Of a DNA stretch of 64,000 nucleotides, positions 11,654-23,699 are shown in pieces. Positions within the stretch are counted from its first letter, which is position 1. Each line of letters opens with the position of its first letter. Made by a program: the position numbers and the translations under genes. The notes below the pieces were generated by a model. That model saw only the letters and a program-made list of their open reading frames with translations. It was not told the DNA's origin and ran no database searches. Source of the DNA: Cynocephalus volans (Eukaryota; Chordata; Mammalia; Dermoptera; Cynocephalidae); NCBI RefSeq assembly GCF_027409185.1, contig NC_084470.1, positions 37,995,001 to 38,059,000 of the forward strand, written 5' to 3'.

Positions 11654-13205
11654 GGTTTCAAGATGGCGGCGGCTGCGGCGGCTGGCGCGGAGTAGCTGAG
11701 GTGGAAAAGGTGGCCACTGGGCCTCAGGCAGCCAGGAAACTTGTGGACCTTCCTCTGGCCATCTCTTAAGGGAGGACTGCTGCTGCTGGCCGGTCGTGGG
11801 GGCTCAACGCCACTTTGCCCCCGGCAGGAGAGGCTGCCTCATTTACCGGCAACAGCTTTGAAGTGTGGAGCAGGAAAAGAACTGATTCTTAGCTGCAAAA
11901 GCGAGTCTTGAAACAGGGAACACGGCGCCAGCGCTGCTGTGGATGCAGCCAGGATCCCGGAGGCTGGGGCCGCACTGAAGGCGGCCAGCTGCCCTATTCA
12001 GGATTCGAGGTTTCAGGCCGGCATTAAAGAAGATTCCTGGGAGCGCCCGAGCGGCGCCGCGACTGAACAGCCCGAGGCGGCAGCGCCGAGAACACGGAGC
12101 AGCGCCGAGAACACGGAAGGCAACAAACCAGAGACAGAGCGAGCGCCCGACCTGGCACAGCACTGTGAGTGATCCCTGGCACAGCTCTGTTCGGGGGGGT
12201 GGTTGCCCACCCGGCTCCCGCCTCCACCACCAGGCCACTCATTGCCCCAGTGCTGCCTCCATTTTCCCAGGTGCGGGCAGCTCCGCCCTGCTCGGCCATC
12301 ACTGAGCCCATTTGCTTGGCCTGGCGCGGGGCTTTCCGGACCCTGCGGGCTGGCCTCCTCTCCCACTCCCTCCGCGGTTCTCTGGCGGGGCTGGGGGTGT
12401 GGGGCGTCCCGACCAGTGTTGGGAGGGCTAGGAAATACGGGCGGGCCGACTGTCACTCCACCACACCCTGGACTCCGGCCCGGTAAACTTCCTGTTACTG
12501 GGAGGCAGATACCATCTCTGCGACCACCAGTTTGGAAAAAAGCCTAACGAATTTCTGGTTGGGAATAGTGTGGTAGGAGAGTTCCCAGGTCCGCTAGAAC
12601 CTGCCGGAGAGCAGGCTGCAGGCGGGCACTAGACTCGGTTTATACCGGGGGGATACAAAGGTGAACAAGACCCGAGAAAGATCTACACAGTGCTACAAAG
12701 GCACCCAGAGAGACCGGTCGTCTGTGACTAGCAGAAACCTGGTAGACTTCCTGGGCGAGGCGGTGCTGAGCAGGGTCTTGAAGGCCCAGCTGATAGACGA
12801 GGGGTGCAGAAGACACACCCCAGCCCAGCACAGTGTGCACAGAGGGAGGAGACGTGCGGCCAGGGAGGCGGAGACTCGACAGAAACCACACACCCGGTGG
12901 GGTCGCCACTGCACCATCTAACAGCCTGGGCCAGAGCACACGGAACGGGGAGAAGTCCTGTACAGAAAGTGAAAGCTCAACAGAGATCACACACCCTGTG
13001 GTGCGTGATCCACCAGCCCAGCAGAGTACAAGCTGACCAGAAAGGTGGATCCCCGGAGAAGCCCAAGACCCGAGGCAACCACACACACAAGACACTAGAG
13101 GCCAACTGAGCAGTCACGGCGGGAGCCATACCAAATTGGCAACCACAGCAACATCCTAGTTAGTCATTAGTCTCAAACCGGTGGACTGTGAAACCCCCTG
13201 CCACA
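11654..13205 (+). promoter_or_regulatory. L1 5'UTR / internal promoter
   Basis: A CpG-rich leader of about 1.55 kb running to the ORF1 start codon. It opens with a YY1-type site (CAAGATGGC, 11660-11668), which in human L1 fixes the transcription start. A 19-bp unit is duplicated in tandem at 12081-12118 (cagcgccgagaacacggag). Open frames inside it (for example on the minus strand at 12013-12456) are by-products of GC richness. No TATA box seen. Confidence 0.8.
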
Positions 13206-14186
13206 ATGAATAAACACCAAAAAAAAGACACCAGAAATACAAAAAATCAAGAAAGTACACCACCAAAAGTTAATAAATCTCATACTCTAGATCCTATAGA
13301 ACAAGAAGCCCTTGAAATAACTGACAAGGAATTTCGAGTGATAATTCTAAGGAAACTGAATGAGATACAAGAAAACTCAGCTAGACATCATGATGAAATG
13401 AGGAAAAGTATACAGGATCTGAAAGAGGAAATATACAAGGAAATCAATGTCCTGAAAAAAAATGTAGCAGAACTTGCTGAACTGAAGAAGTTATTCAGCG
13501 AAATAAAAAACACAACGGAGAGTTTAACCAGCAGGCTTGTCGAAGTTGAAGAGAGAACCTCTGAACTTGAAGATGGGCTGTTTGAAATAACACAAGCAGA
13601 CAAAAAGAAAGAAAAAAGAATCAAGGACATGGAAGAAAATCTGAGAGAGATATCAGACAACCTCAAGCGCTCAAATATCCGAGTCATGGGTATTCCAGAA
13701 GGGGAGGAAAATGGAGATTCCATTGAAAACATATTCAACAAAATAGTGGCAGAAAACTTCCCAGGTATAGGAAAAATCACAGATCTGCAGATCCAGGAAG
13801 CTCAACGATCTCCAAATGTATTCAACCCAAAAAGGCCTTCTCCAAGACATGTCATAGTCAAATTGGCAAAACTCAGAGACAAAGAGAGAATCTTAAAAGC
13901 TGCAAGAGAGAAGCGTCAAATCACCTATAAGGGAGCCCCAATCAGGTTAACATCAGACTTTTCATCACAAACCCTAAAAGCTAGAAAGGAATGGGATGAT
14001 ATTTTCAAAATACTAAAAGACAAAGATTGCCAGCCAAGAATACTCTACCCTGCAAGGCTATCCTTCCGAAATGAGGGGCAAATAGTATATTTCTCAGACA
14101 AACAAAAACTGCGGGAGTTCACTACCACAAGACCACCCTTACAAGAAATCCTCAAGGGAGTACTGGGTTTGGTTCCTGAAAAATAA
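13206..14186 (+). CDS. L1 ORF1 protein (RNA-binding chaperone)
   Basis: 326 codons from ATG 13206 (context gccacaATGa); an in-frame GTG at 13188 is not needed. ORF1p forms trimers that coat L1 RNA and act as a nucleic-acid chaperone in the retrotransposition particle. Seen here: a basic, disordered N-terminus; a heptad-rich coiled coil (roughly residues 40-150); then an RRM-like core (NIRVMGIPEGEENG); then the C-terminal domain with PSPRHVIVKL, KGAPIRLTSDFS and PARLSF, all counterparts of conserved ORF1 motifs. No stop or frameshift. Near the usual length of about 330-370. Confidence 0.93.
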   Translation: MNKHQKKDTRNTKNQESTPPKVNKSHTLDPIEQEALEITDKEFRVIILRKLNEIQENSARHHDEMRKSIQDLKEEIYKEINVLKKNVAELAELKKLFSEIKNTTESLTSRLVEVEERTSELEDGLFEITQADKKKEKRIKDMEENLREISDNLKRSNIRVMGIPEGEENGDSIENIFNKIVAENFPGIGKITDLQIQEAQRSPNVFNPKRPSPRHVIVKLAKLRDKERILKAAREKRQITYKGAPIRLTSDFSSQTLKARKEWDDIFKILKDKDCQPRILYPARLSFRNEGQIVYFSDKQKLREFTTTRPPLQEILKGVLGLVPEK

Positions 14187-14373
14187 CTACCACTGCCATA
14201 AAAACCTAAGAAAAATCTAAACCCGCTAGTACAATAAAAATGGCATTCATGAAGAGAAAACAAGCTAACAAAAACACTATTTACAACCTAAGGAACCAAC
14301 AAACACAGAAACCAAACAGTAAATCAGAAAGCAAGGAACAAAAGACACCTAAGACAACCAAACAACCAATAAA

Positions 14374-17300
14374 ATGCTAGGAATAAATCAACACCTTTCA
14401 ATAACAACTCTTAATGTTAAAGGCTTAAATTCCCCAATTAAAAGACACAGACTGGCTGACTGGATCAAAAAGCAGGACCCAACTATATGCTGCCTACAAG
14501 AGACCCACCTCACCCATAAAGATTCACACAGACTAAGAGTGAAAGGATGGAAAAAGATTTACCATGCAAACAGAAAAGAAAAACGAGCTGGAGTGGCTAT
14601 TCTTATATCTGACAAAATAGACTTTAAACTAAAAACCATAAAAAGAGACAATGAGGGACACTACTTAATGATAAAAGGACTGATCCATCAAGAAGACATA
14701 ACAATCATAAATATGTACGCACCCAATGTTGGAGCAGCCAGATTTATAAAACAAACTCTATTAGACCTAAAGAAGGAAATAGACACTAATACCATAATAG
14801 CAGGGGACCTGAACACTCCACTGTCAATATTAGACAGATCATCTAGGCAAAGAATCAGTAGAGAAACACAAGATCTAAACAAGACTCTAGACCAATTGGA
14901 ATTGGCAGATATCTACAGAACATTCCACCCAACAACCTCAGAATATTCATTCTTCTCATCAGCACATGGATCATTCTCCAGGATAGATCACATATTAGGT
15001 CACAAATCAAGTCTCAATAAATTCAAAAAAATTGGAATTATCCCATGTATCTTCTCAGACCACAATGGATTAAAACTAGAAATTAATAACAAACAAAACT
15101 TTGGAATCTATACAAACACATGGAAATTAAACAGCATTCTACTTAATGACATATGGGTCCAAGAAGAAATCAAGCAGGAAATCAAAAAGTTTATTGAAAC
15201 TAATGAAAACAATGATACATCATACCAAAACCTGTGGGATACTGCAAAAGCAGTATTGAGGGGAAAATTTATTGCATTAAATGCTCACTTCAGAAGAATG
15301 GAAAGATGGCAAGTGAACAACCTAACACTTCACCTTAAAGAACTAGAAAAACAAGAACAATCCAAACCTAAAGTTAGCAGACGGAAAGAAATCATTAAGA
15401 TCAGAGCAGAACTGAATGAAATTGAAAACCAAAAAACAATTCAAAAGATCAACGAATCAAAAAGTTGGTTTTTTGAAAAGATAAATAAAATTGACAAACC
15501 ATTAGCATGGCTAACAAAAAAAAGAAGAGAGAAGACTCAAATAACAAAAATTAGAAATGAAAAAGGCGATATTACAACTGATTCATCTGAAATACAAGGA
15601 ATCATTCGAGACTACTATAAACAACTATACGCCAACAAATTTGAAAATCTGGAGGAAATGGATAAATTTCTGGACACACACAAGCTCCCAAAACTGAACC
15701 GTGAAGACGTAGAAAATTTGAACAGACCAATAACAATAAAGGAGATTGAAGCTGTTATCAGAAGGCTCCCAACAAAGAAAAGCCCAGGACCAGATGGATT
15801 CACAGCAGAATTTTACCAAACATTCAAAGAGGAATTGACACCGATTCTTTACAAACTATTCCAAAAGATTGAAACGGACGCAAATCTCCCAAACTCATTC
15901 TATGAAGCAAACATCATCCTGATACCAAAACCAGGTAAAGATATAACCAAAAAAGAAAACTACAGGCCGATATCCTTGATGAATATAGATGCAAAAATCC
16001 TCACTAAAATACTAGCAAACAGAATACAGCAACACATACGAAAAATTATTCATCACGATCAAGTGGGATTCATCCCAGGGATGCAAGGTTGGTTCAACAT
16101 ACGCAAATCAATAAATGTGATACACCATATTAATAAACTCAAACACAAGGACCATATGATCATCTCTATAGATGCTGAAAAAGCATTTGATAAAGTTCAG
16201 CACTCATTCATGACAAAGACCCTCTATAAGTTAGGTATAGAGGGAAAGTATCTCAACATAATTAAAGCCATATATGACAAACCCACTGCCAATATCATCC
16301 TGAATGGGGAAAAGCTGAAAGCTTTTCCTTTAAGAACAGGCACTAGACAAGGATGCCCACTCTCACCACTTCTATTCAACATAGTGTTGGAAGTACTAGC
16401 CAGAGCAATTAGAGAAGAGAAGGAAATAAAGGGCATCCAGATTGGAAAAGATGAAGTCAAACTGTCCCTGTTTGCAGATGACATGATCCTATATATCGGA
16501 CAGCCTAAAACCTCTACAAAAAAACTGTTGGAATTGATAAATGATTTCAGCACAGTAGCAGGATACAAAATCAACACACAAAAATCAGTAGCATTTCTTT
16601 TCTCCAATAGTGAACATGCAGAACGAGAAATCAAGAAAGCCTGCCCATTTACAATAGCCACCAAAAAAATAAAATACTTAGGAATTGAGTTAACCAAGGA
16701 GGTGAAAAATCTCTATAATGAGAACTACAAACCACTGCTGAGAGAAATTAGAGAGGATACAAGAAGATGGAAAGATATTCCATGCTCTTGGATTGGAAGA
16801 ATCAACATAGTGAAAATGTCCATACTACCCAAAGTGATATACAAATTCAATGCAATCCCCATCAAAATTCCAAAGACATTTTTCTCAGAAATGGAAAAAA
16901 CTATTCAGACATTTATATGGAACAATAAAAGACCACGAATAGCTAAAGCAATGCTCAGCAAAAAAAATAAAGCTGGAGGCATAACACTACCTGACTTTAA
17001 GCTATACTACAAAGCTATAATAACCAAAACAGTATGGTACTGGCATAAAAACAGACACACTGACCAATGGAATAGAATAGAGAATCCAGAAATCAACCCA
17101 CACACTTACTGCCATCTGATCTTTGACAAAGGCACCAAGCCTATTCAGTGGCGAAGGGACTGCCTCTTCAGCAAGTGGTGCTGGGATAACTGGATATCGA
17201 TATGCAGGAGAATGAAACTAGATCCATACCTCTCACCGTATACTAAAATCAACTCAAAATGGATTAAGGATTTAAATATACACCCTGAGACAATAAAACT

Positions 17301-18201
17301 TCTTAAAGAAGACATAGGAGAAACACTTCAGGAAATAGGACTGGGCACAGACTTCATGAATACGACCCCAAAAGCACGGGCAACCAAAGGAAAAATAAAC
17401 AAATGGGATTATATCAAACTAAAAAGCTTCTGCACAGCAAAAGAAACAATTAAAAGAGTTAAAAGACAACCAACAGAGTGGGAGAAAATATTTGCAAAAT
17501 ATACATCTGACAAAGGATTAATATCCAGAATATATAAGGAACTCAAACAACTTTACAAGAAGAAAACAAGTAACCCAATTAAAAAATGGGCAAAAGAGCT
17601 AAGTAGGCATTTCTCTAAGGAAGATATCCAAATGGCCAACAGACATATGAAAAAATGCTCAACATCACTCAGCATCCGGGAAATGCAAATCAAAACCACA
17701 TTGAGATACCATCTAACCCCAGTTAGGATGGCTAAAATCCAAAAGACTCTGAGCGATAAATGCTGGCGAGGCTGCGGAGAAAAAGGAACTCTCATACATT
17801 GTTGGTGGGACTGCAAAATGGTGCAGCCTCTATGGAAAATGGTATGGAGGTTCCTTAAACAATTGCAAATAGATCTACCATACGACCCAGCCATCCCACT
17901 GTTGGGAATATACCCAGAGGAATGGAAATCATCAAGTCGAAGGTATACCTGTTCCCCAATGTTCATCGCAGCACTCTTTACAATAGCCAAGAGTTGGAAC
18001 CAGCCCAAATGCCCATCATCAGATGAGTGGATACGGAAAATGTGGTACATCTACACAATGGAATACTACTCAGCTATAAAAACGAATGAAATACTGCCAT
18101 TTGCAACAACATGGATGGACCTTGAGAGAATTATATTAAGTGAAACAAGTCAGGCACAGAAAGAGAAATTCCACATGTTCTCACTTATTGGAGGGAGCTA
18201 A
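14374..18201 (+). CDS. L1 ORF2 protein (endonuclease and reverse transcriptase)
   Basis: 1,275 codons without interruption. ORF2p nicks target DNA and primes cDNA synthesis there. The apurinic-type endonuclease has Asn14, Glu43 (QETHL), Asp145 and Asn147 (GDLNTPL) and Asp229/His230 (SDH). The reverse transcriptase has the conserved [31 protein letters not shown] and the catalytic FADD at residues 700-703. The C-terminal zinc-knuckle-like motif is C1130-x3-C1134-x7-H1142-x4-C1147. All key residues are present and the length equals that of human ORF2p, so the enzyme looks functional. Translation probably follows ORF1 by re-initiation across the 187-nt spacer. Confidence 0.95.
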   Translation: MLGINQHLSITTLNVKGLNSPIKRHRLADWIKKQDPTICCLQETHLTHKDSHRLRVKGWKKIYHANRKEKRAGVAILISDKIDFKLKTIKRDNEGHYLMIKGLIHQEDITIINMYAPNVGAARFIKQTLLDLKKEIDTNTIIAGDLNTPLSILDRSSRQRISRETQDLNKTLDQLELADIYRTFHPTTSEYSFFSSAHGSFSRIDHILGHKSSLNKFKKIGIIPCIFSDHNGLKLEINNKQNFGIYTNTWKLNSILLNDIWVQEEIKQEIKKFIETNENNDTSYQNLWDTAKAVLRGKFIALNAHFRRMERWQVNNLTLHLKELEKQEQSKPKVSRRKEIIKIRAELNEIENQKTIQKINESKSWFFEKINKIDKPLAWLTKKRREKTQITKIRNEKGDITTDSSEIQGIIRDYYKQLYANKFENLEEMDKFLDTHKLPKLNREDVENLNRPITIKEIEAVIRRLPTKKSPGPDGFTAEFYQTFKEELTPILYKLFQKIETDANLPNSFYEANIILIPKPGKDITKKENYRPISLMNIDAKILTKILANRIQQHIRKIIHHDQVGFIPGMQGWFNIRKSINVIHHINKLKHKDHMIISIDAEKAFDKVQHSFMTKTLYKLGIEGKYLNIIKAIYDKPTANIILNGEKLKAFPLRTGTRQGCPLSPLLFNIVLEVLARAIREEKEIKGIQIGKDEVKLSLFADDMILYIGQPKTSTKKLLELINDFSTVAGYKINTQKSVAFLFSNSEHAEREIKKACPFTIATKKIKYLGIELTKEVKNLYNENYKPLLREIREDTRRWKDIPCSWIGRINIVKMSILPKVIYKFNAIPIKIPKTFFSEMEKTIQTFIWNNKRPRIAKAMLSKKNKAGGITLPDFKLYYKAIITKTVWYWHKNRHTDQWNRIENPEINPHTYCHLIFDKGTKPIQWRRDCLFSKWCWDNWISICRRMKLDPYLSPYTKINSKWIKDLNIHPETIKLLKEDIGETLQEIGLGTDFMNTTPKARATKGKINKWDYIKLKSFCTAKETIKRVKRQPTEWEKIFAKYTSDKGLISRIYKELKQLYKKKTSNPIKKWAKELSRHFSKEDIQMANRHMKKCSTSLSIREMQIKTTLRYHLTPVRMAKIQKTLSDKCWRGCGEKGTLIHCWWDCKMVQPLWKMVWRFLKQLQIDLPYDPAIPLLGIYPEEWKSSSRRYTCSPMFIAALFTIAKSWNQPKCPSSDEWIRKMWYIYTMEYYSAIKTNEILPFATTWMDLERIILSETSQAQKEKFHMFSLIGGS

Positions 18202-18412
18202 AAATTAATATATAAATTCACACACACACATACACACACACACACACACACAAACCGGGGGGGGGGGAAGAAGATATAACAACCACAATTATTTGAAGTT
18301 GATACAACAAGCAAACAGAAAGGACATTGTCGGGGGGGAGGGGGGGAGGGAGAAGGGAGGGAGGTTTTGGTGATGGGAAGCAATAATCAGCTACAATGTA
18401 TATCGACAAAAT

Positions 18413-18451
<39 letters not shown>
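18202..18451 (+). other. L1 3'UTR with (CA)n, G-rich tracts and poly(A)
   Basis: Holds a CA repeat (about 18219-18252), a ten-base G run near 18257 and a polypurine G-rich tract at about 18330-18366 that could fold into a G-quadruplex, as in other L1 3'UTRs. AATAAA at 18409-18414 precedes the A tail. Minus-strand open frames here are low-complexity artefacts. Confidence 0.85.
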
Positions 18452-18456
<5 letters not shown>

Positions 18457-18467
18457 CAGAGAAACTC
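18452..18467 (+). repeat. Right target-site duplication of the L1
   Basis: Exact copy of 11638-11653 (aaaagcagagaaactc); its first bases merge with the poly(A) tail. Confidence 0.9.
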
Positions 18468-18929
18468 AAGCAATTTTCTGATGAGAAAGTAGTTTGCTTT
18501 GCCAGGATTTGTTTAAAGACTGTGGTGGAGATCTCAGTAAGAAGCTATCTTTTTTACAATGAAATTAAACTGTGTGGGAACACAGCAAGGGATAGTGATT
18601 CACTTGGAATTCGAGTGAATCAGAGTTTTAGTGTCAGCTCCCTTGGTGGAATGATCCAGAAAGCCGGGAGGCCAGAGGGATGGTAGGTGGTGCTCTCCTG
18701 CTGCTCAGGAGAGGAGGCAAGAGCGTCCTCCTTCTGATCGGGGCTCGTGGCTCTGCAGGGGTCACCAGGGAAAGAGCCGTAGCCTGTGCTTCTCACAGCT
18801 GAAACCTCAGAAGCAGGACTGCTGGTGTCTGCCCACCAGGCAGAAGCTGCCAGCCTGTCGTGCCTCACCCGGGCTTCTCTCTCTGCTCGCTCACCTCCTG
18901 TCACTTCCTCGAGCTTCAGTCAAGCTCTC

Positions 18930-19265
18930 ACCTGACCTGGAGCCTTGCACGCTGTGTTCCTTCTGTATGGAGTGCCTCCCTCCCCATGGCTTTCTTCCTG
19001 CTCCTGTAGCAGCCTAAACGCCATCTCTTCAGCAAAGTCTTCCTGGCCAGCCACTCGATGCCACCCCATGCCTCAGGTCTCTGGTTGCACTTGACACAGT
19101 ACAATTAGAAGTGTGTTTACCAGTGTCTTCTACCCTGCACTGTTGGCTCAGGGAGGGCTGGAGCCATGTTTGGGTTGGTCTCTGTGGCAGAGTTCCAGGC
19201 ACAAAAGAGGCATTTGGTGAATATTTGTGAATGGGTGAATGGATGGATGGATGAGCAGATGAATT
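18930..19265 (+). repeat. L2 LINE 3' end relic
   Basis: Phrases aaagtcttcctggccagcca, cagagttccaggcacaaaag and tgaatatttgtgaatgggtg follow the order of the L2 3' end, ending in a GGAT/GAAT-rich tail. Confidence 0.6.
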
Positions 19266-19724
19266 AAAAGTCAAAATTCAAATCCCAGCCTATGTGCTGC
19301 TTTCTGAATATGGCATCTATGCAAGCTTCAAATGTGAGGTGTTTCCCTATGGGACACACGGCCTCCCTGGTCCTCCACAACTTCCCCCAAGGAAAACATT
19401 CTCATGCCAGTCACAGCAGTACCTTGCTTCTGGTGATGCAAAAGTGACTGCCTGGGTGACTTCAAAATGTGACTTGTGGCTCCTGAGGTCCTGGAGACCA
19501 TGTGGCTTTGTAGCCATGGAGGGCCATCTCCACATGCACCTGCCCCTCCCCACTCCCTTCCTGGGGACTCAGTAGAGACCAGAGCCGAGGCTGGAGAAGA
19601 GCAAACCAGCGTTGGGCCTGGCCACCTGTGCCATCATGAGGAGGTCCTGTGTCTCTCCGAGCCTCAGTTCACTCTCCTGTGATTGTGGAGCAATTGCCCT
19701 GCCAGTCACCAGCAGTCACTGTGA

Positions 19725-19960
19725 GGCAGCCAGTGTAGAAGTTAAGAGGGTGGCTTTGCAGCCAGGCTCCCCGGGTTCAAATCCCAGCTCTGTCACTTAG
19801 TTGCTGAATGAACTTAAGGAAGCTAAGTGGCCTCTCCAAGCCTCAACTACCTCATCAGTGAAATGGGTGTAATAGTAGCTCCTCCCCAAGTAGGTTGTTG
19901 GGAGAATTGAGTTAATTAATTACATGCATATAGCAAGTGCTCCTTTAAATAAGCTACCAT
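19725..19960 (+). repeat. MIR SINE relic
   Basis: tggctttgcagccaggctcc, ttcaaatcccagctctgtca and caagcctcaactacctcatc are in the MIR order, with a nearly complete core. Confidence 0.8.
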
Positions 19961-20029
19961 CATCATCATCATCAGTACTGAGTAAGCCCAGGTTGTGAAC
20001 TGTGTGGTACTGAACTGCTAAGAAATAGT

Positions 20030-20330
20030 GTCTGCAACGGTGCTGTCCAGTTCAGTAGCCACGAGTTACCTGTGACTTGTGAATACCTTCAACTGGCTGG
20101 TCTGAGGTGCTGTAATTGCAAAATGAACACTGGGTTTCAAAGACTTAGTATTTAAACATGTGAAATATCTCCTTAATGATTTTTTATGCTGATCATATTT
20201 GAAACAAAAATATTTTAGATATATTAGGTTAAAAAATATATTATTAAAATAATTCCACCTGTTTCTCTTAACATTTTAAAACAACTGTGGCTACTAGATT
20301 GCTGATATAGAAAGCAGACACAGTAAAAGG
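20030..20330. repeat. hAT-type DNA transposon relic
   Basis: gtgctgtccagttcagtagccac at the left and an AT-rich interior ending near aactgtggctactagattgc resemble hAT MITEs whose ends carry 'tagccac' words. The same type recurs at 28565-28768. Family not named with confidence. Confidence 0.45.
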
Positions 20331-20679
20331 GACTCCAGCTTCTGCAATGGCATTTCCTTCTCAGTAAAGGCAGGCTGGCAACAGGTCCTACTGGGGAAAA
20401 CATTTTGTTCCCATGAGCTCATCACAATAGGTGCTACGTGCCCTGTGTGTGTCATTGTTATTATTATCACCACTTAAAACATTCCCACCAGCCCTTGGGA
20501 TAAATAGTCAAATCAGATCAGGACCCACTCTTAAATTGCCAAACAACATCAGTGTACAGATCAAGATGGGTGAGCCATTTGAGCTTTCTCCTTTCCCTAA
20601 AAACTGAGCAATCCCCGGATGTCCCCCTCAAGGATTTACAAGGTGGGAGAGAGTCTGATGAGGGAATTCAGTTTGCTTA

Positions 20680-20870
20680 TTAACAAATATTCATTAACCA
20701 CCTACTATTTGGAAGACACTGCCCTAGATGCATGCTAAAGACACAGCAGAGGACAAGGCAGATAAAGAGCAATCTCATTCTCAGAGTTCGTGTTCTAGAA
20801 GGAAGACAGGCCAGTAAGCTCAGATCATGATCAGTGCTATAGGAAAATAAAACAGGGCGGTGTTTTATGC
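20680..20870 (+). repeat. L2 relic (5' part)
   Basis: aacaaatattcattaaccac, ctatttggaagacactgccc and acagcagaggacaaggcaga match the L2 order. Confidence 0.55.
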
Positions 20871-20879
20871 TGGGGAATC

Positions 20880-21205
20880 TACACGGCACTGGAAAAGAAC
20901 GCACTGCCACTGCACCCTAACATGAGTGAATCTCAGATGTGACGTCAAGTGAGTAAAAGCCAAACACCAAAGAGAATATACCGTACGATTCCATTTATCA
21001 GAAGTTCAAGAACAGGCAAAACTAACCTATAGTGATAGAGGTCACCATAATGTTTACCTTGGGGGAGGAAGTTTAATTGAGTGAAGCCAAGGGAACCTAT
21101 AGGTGCTATAAATATTCATGTCTTAATCTAGGTGGTGGTTACACAGGTATATAGCTAGGGAAGATGTATTAAGTTATCTTGAGATTTGTATACAGTTCAA
21201 GGTAC
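20880..21205 (+). repeat. Ancient L1 3' fragment
   Basis: gattccatttatcagaagtt, aggcaaaactaacctatagt and taggtggtggttacacaggt read like the 3' end of an L1M-class element. Relic only. Confidence 0.5.
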
Positions 21206-21209
21206 ATAT

Positions 21210-21770
21210 ATTGTACTATTATCTCCTGCTGTGAAACAAATTACCACAAAGCTCAGCATTATAAACAATAAGGATTATTATCTCCTATGGTCACCGTGGG
21301 TCTGGAATCTGGTTCTGACTTAGCAGGGTGGTTCTGGCTCAGTGCCTTCCGTGAAGCTGCTGTAGTTACGACACTGGCCCCAGCTGCAGTCATCTGAAGG
21401 GTTGACTGGAGCTGGAAGGTCTCTTCCAGGGTGGCTTGTCACATTTGCCTGGCAGGTTAGTGCTAGTTATAGACGAGAAGGCACAGTCTCTTCCTCTGTG
21501 TACCCTCATGGGGCTGCATGAGTGTCCTTACAGCATATCACCTGGCTTCCCCCAGAGCAAGAGATTCAAGAGAGAGCAAGGAAGGACAAGAAGGCCATGA
21601 TGCATTTTATAACTCAGTCTCAGAAGTCACACCCTGTTATTTCCACCATATTCTATTCACTAGAAGCAAGTCACTAAGTCCAGCACACACTCAAGGGAGG
21701 GGAATTAAGCTCCACTCCTTAAAGAAAGAGTAGTATCAGAGAATTTGTAGAACTGTTTTAAAACCACCAC
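21210..21770 (-). repeat. MLT1-type LTR relic
   Basis: gctgtgaaacaaattaccac, gcagggtggttctggctcag, gctgcagtcatctgaagggt, cttcccccagagcaagagat and gaagtcacaccctgttattt follow the antisense order of an MLT1-family LTR. Confidence 0.65.
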
Positions 21771-23254
21771 ACATCATATCTCGATTTTAAAATAATTTTA
21801 CTCCATATTAAATTAAAAAAATGAGAGGGGAGGGTGGGAGGTGGCGTGATAGAAAGTAGTGGGTTTAGGACACATGTTCACTGCCCTTCTGAGGTGACAT
21901 GGGAGCTGAGCTCTGGATCGGAGGCGTCAGCCACATCAAGATCGGGGGAAGCAGTGAAGGCAGATGGACCCGCAGGTGCTTTACCTTGGCAGTGAGTTGT
22001 TGGAGATTCACAAAGAAGCCAGAAAAGCCAGAAGTTAACGAGCAAGGGGAAAGCAGGAGGAATTGAAGTTGGCGTGGAAGGGGAAGCCATGGAGACCACA
22101 GAAGGAAGTAAAGATTTTATTCTAGAAGCCATCAGGGAGGTTGTAGCAAGGGACATCTCTCTGATGAATGTTTTGAACAGCATGCTCTGGCTGCCGTAGA
22201 TTGATGATAAGGTCTCCAAGCAGGAGTGGAAATAAGGGATCAGTTAAGAAGCCCTCACCAGAGGAGAGGTGATGGCAGCGTGGTGGATGGCAGCTGGCTC
22301 TACCTCCAGGGTTGCACATACTCGAATCTCAAGCAGGCTGCTCCCAGGAAGCACACGGCACACACATGCCCATCAAAAGCAGTAGAAAGGAGCACGGTTG
22401 TCTTTGCTGAAGGCAGGAAGAGAGGGTTCTTTTCACCCTGAGGAGGATCAATTTTGACCAACAACAGGAGCTTTATGTTGTCCTGCAGAGTCCTCTTTTG
22501 GTAAGTCAGCCTTGTCTTGGTTATTTTTTACCCATCTCGTGGGGCCTGTGTGCTGGTCTTTTTAGATAAAATACCCCCTTTCAAACAAAGATGTTTTAAT
22601 CCTGGAGAAGCGCTTGGTGGTTGCTACCAGCATTTGACTTTAGTGTGACAAAATGAAAGTATTGGTTTTTCTCCAGAGGCAGGACCAGCTGAAAGCTGTA
22701 AGGAGGGTGCCTGCTACATGCTGGGCCTGTCCCATTTCAGGGCTGGGGCGGGTCAGGAGTCAGGGGATGGAGGCTCCTTAGATAAAAGAAGACATTGAGT
22801 AGTCAGTCTTCTCAGGCATTCCTCTCTGGATGTACCATTTATATTTGGTTTGAGTTTTGAACTTTCTAGAGAGAAAGGCAACAGGACAGACGTAGTTTTA
22901 ATGTTTCATCGGGATCCAAATATTTTCCAAGTTCTGAGGAAGAAAACCCTTCAGAATAGAGTAGTTAGAGGTGTTTGTGTGCTGTAGTTTGGACTTGGGT
23001 TTCTAAGTGAGTTGTCTTCTGTTCCTTTCCAACAAATCCCCAGGTTCTTTCATTCTTGCCGGGACAGATCTTGTGTACTCATGTCTTAGAAGCATGCTAA
23101 AGCTGCAAAGACTTATTTAGTACCTATTTGATTCCAGACTAGAAACACGTCTGCAGACTTTAAGCCCATAAATGTTGAGTATACTAACTTTGATGTCACA
23201 TGATAACTCCCTCATAGGCAGTATTTCCTCATGTTTCTCCAGGTATAGTTGAAG

Positions 23255-23400
23255 GAATATCAGGCTGGGGATTGGAAGACCTGTGTTCTAGCCTCTGGCA
23301 CCATTGTTTGTGTGATCTTGGGCAGTGCACTTTACCTCCCAGGACTTTCAGGGGAAATGTAAGGCTTATGCCCAGTGACCTTTGAATTTCTTTCTTGCTC
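23255..23400 (+). repeat. MIR-like relic
   Basis: ggattggaagacctgtgttc followed by gtgtgatcttgggcagtgca is a MIR core in degraded form. Confidence 0.5.
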
Positions 23401-23699
23401 TGACATTGGGAATGGCTACTTACCCCATCAGCTACATAGATGAAATGAAACAACTCAGCCAATTGGGGAGCCAGAGGAAATGGCTGGGCTGGCTCAGAGA
23501 AGTCCTTGGGCAAATATCTGAGAGGTGAAAAGAATCGCCCATCCCATAAAGAGAAATCATTGTGATGTTTTGGTAACCACTCATGTCCACGATCAGGTGC
23601 TTTCCAGCTCATGGTGCCACTTGATCATACAATAGGAACATTAAGAACTTTGAGGACATGTCCTGATTTAGAAATTTCAACTGCCCCAACCCATGTGTA

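Larger units (their letters stand above)
11654..18451 (+). mobile_element. Full-length, apparently intact L1 retrotransposon
   Basis: About 6.8 kb with every canonical part: a GC-rich 5'UTR of about 1.5 kb with a YY1-like CAAGATGGC at its start, ORF1, a 187-nt inter-ORF spacer, a 1,275-residue ORF2, a 3'UTR with G-rich purine tracts, AATAAA at 18409-18414, a poly(A) tail (about 18420-18455) and a perfect 16-bp target-site duplication. It lies in the sense direction of RARB within an intron. Open ORFs and an undecayed duplication mean recent insertion. It may be retrotransposition-competent, but that is inference. Confidence 0.95.

Noticed and set aside
12013..12456. 147-codon open frame on the minus strand
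   Set aside because: It lies in the GC-rich L1 5'UTR, where stop codons are rare by composition; low-complexity Pro/Arg/Gly protein with no recognisable domain.
13188..13205. GTG as the start of L1 ORF1
   Set aside because: An ATG six codons later (13206) is in a good context and matches the usual ORF1 start; a GTG start is not needed in a eukaryote.
16224..16697. 157-codon minus-strand frame
   Set aside because: Shadow of L1 ORF2 on the other strand; the same holds for 13388-13780 and 17553-18050.
18218..18469. 83-codon minus-strand frame with Phe run
   Set aside because: Translation of poly(A) and CA repeats at the L1 end.
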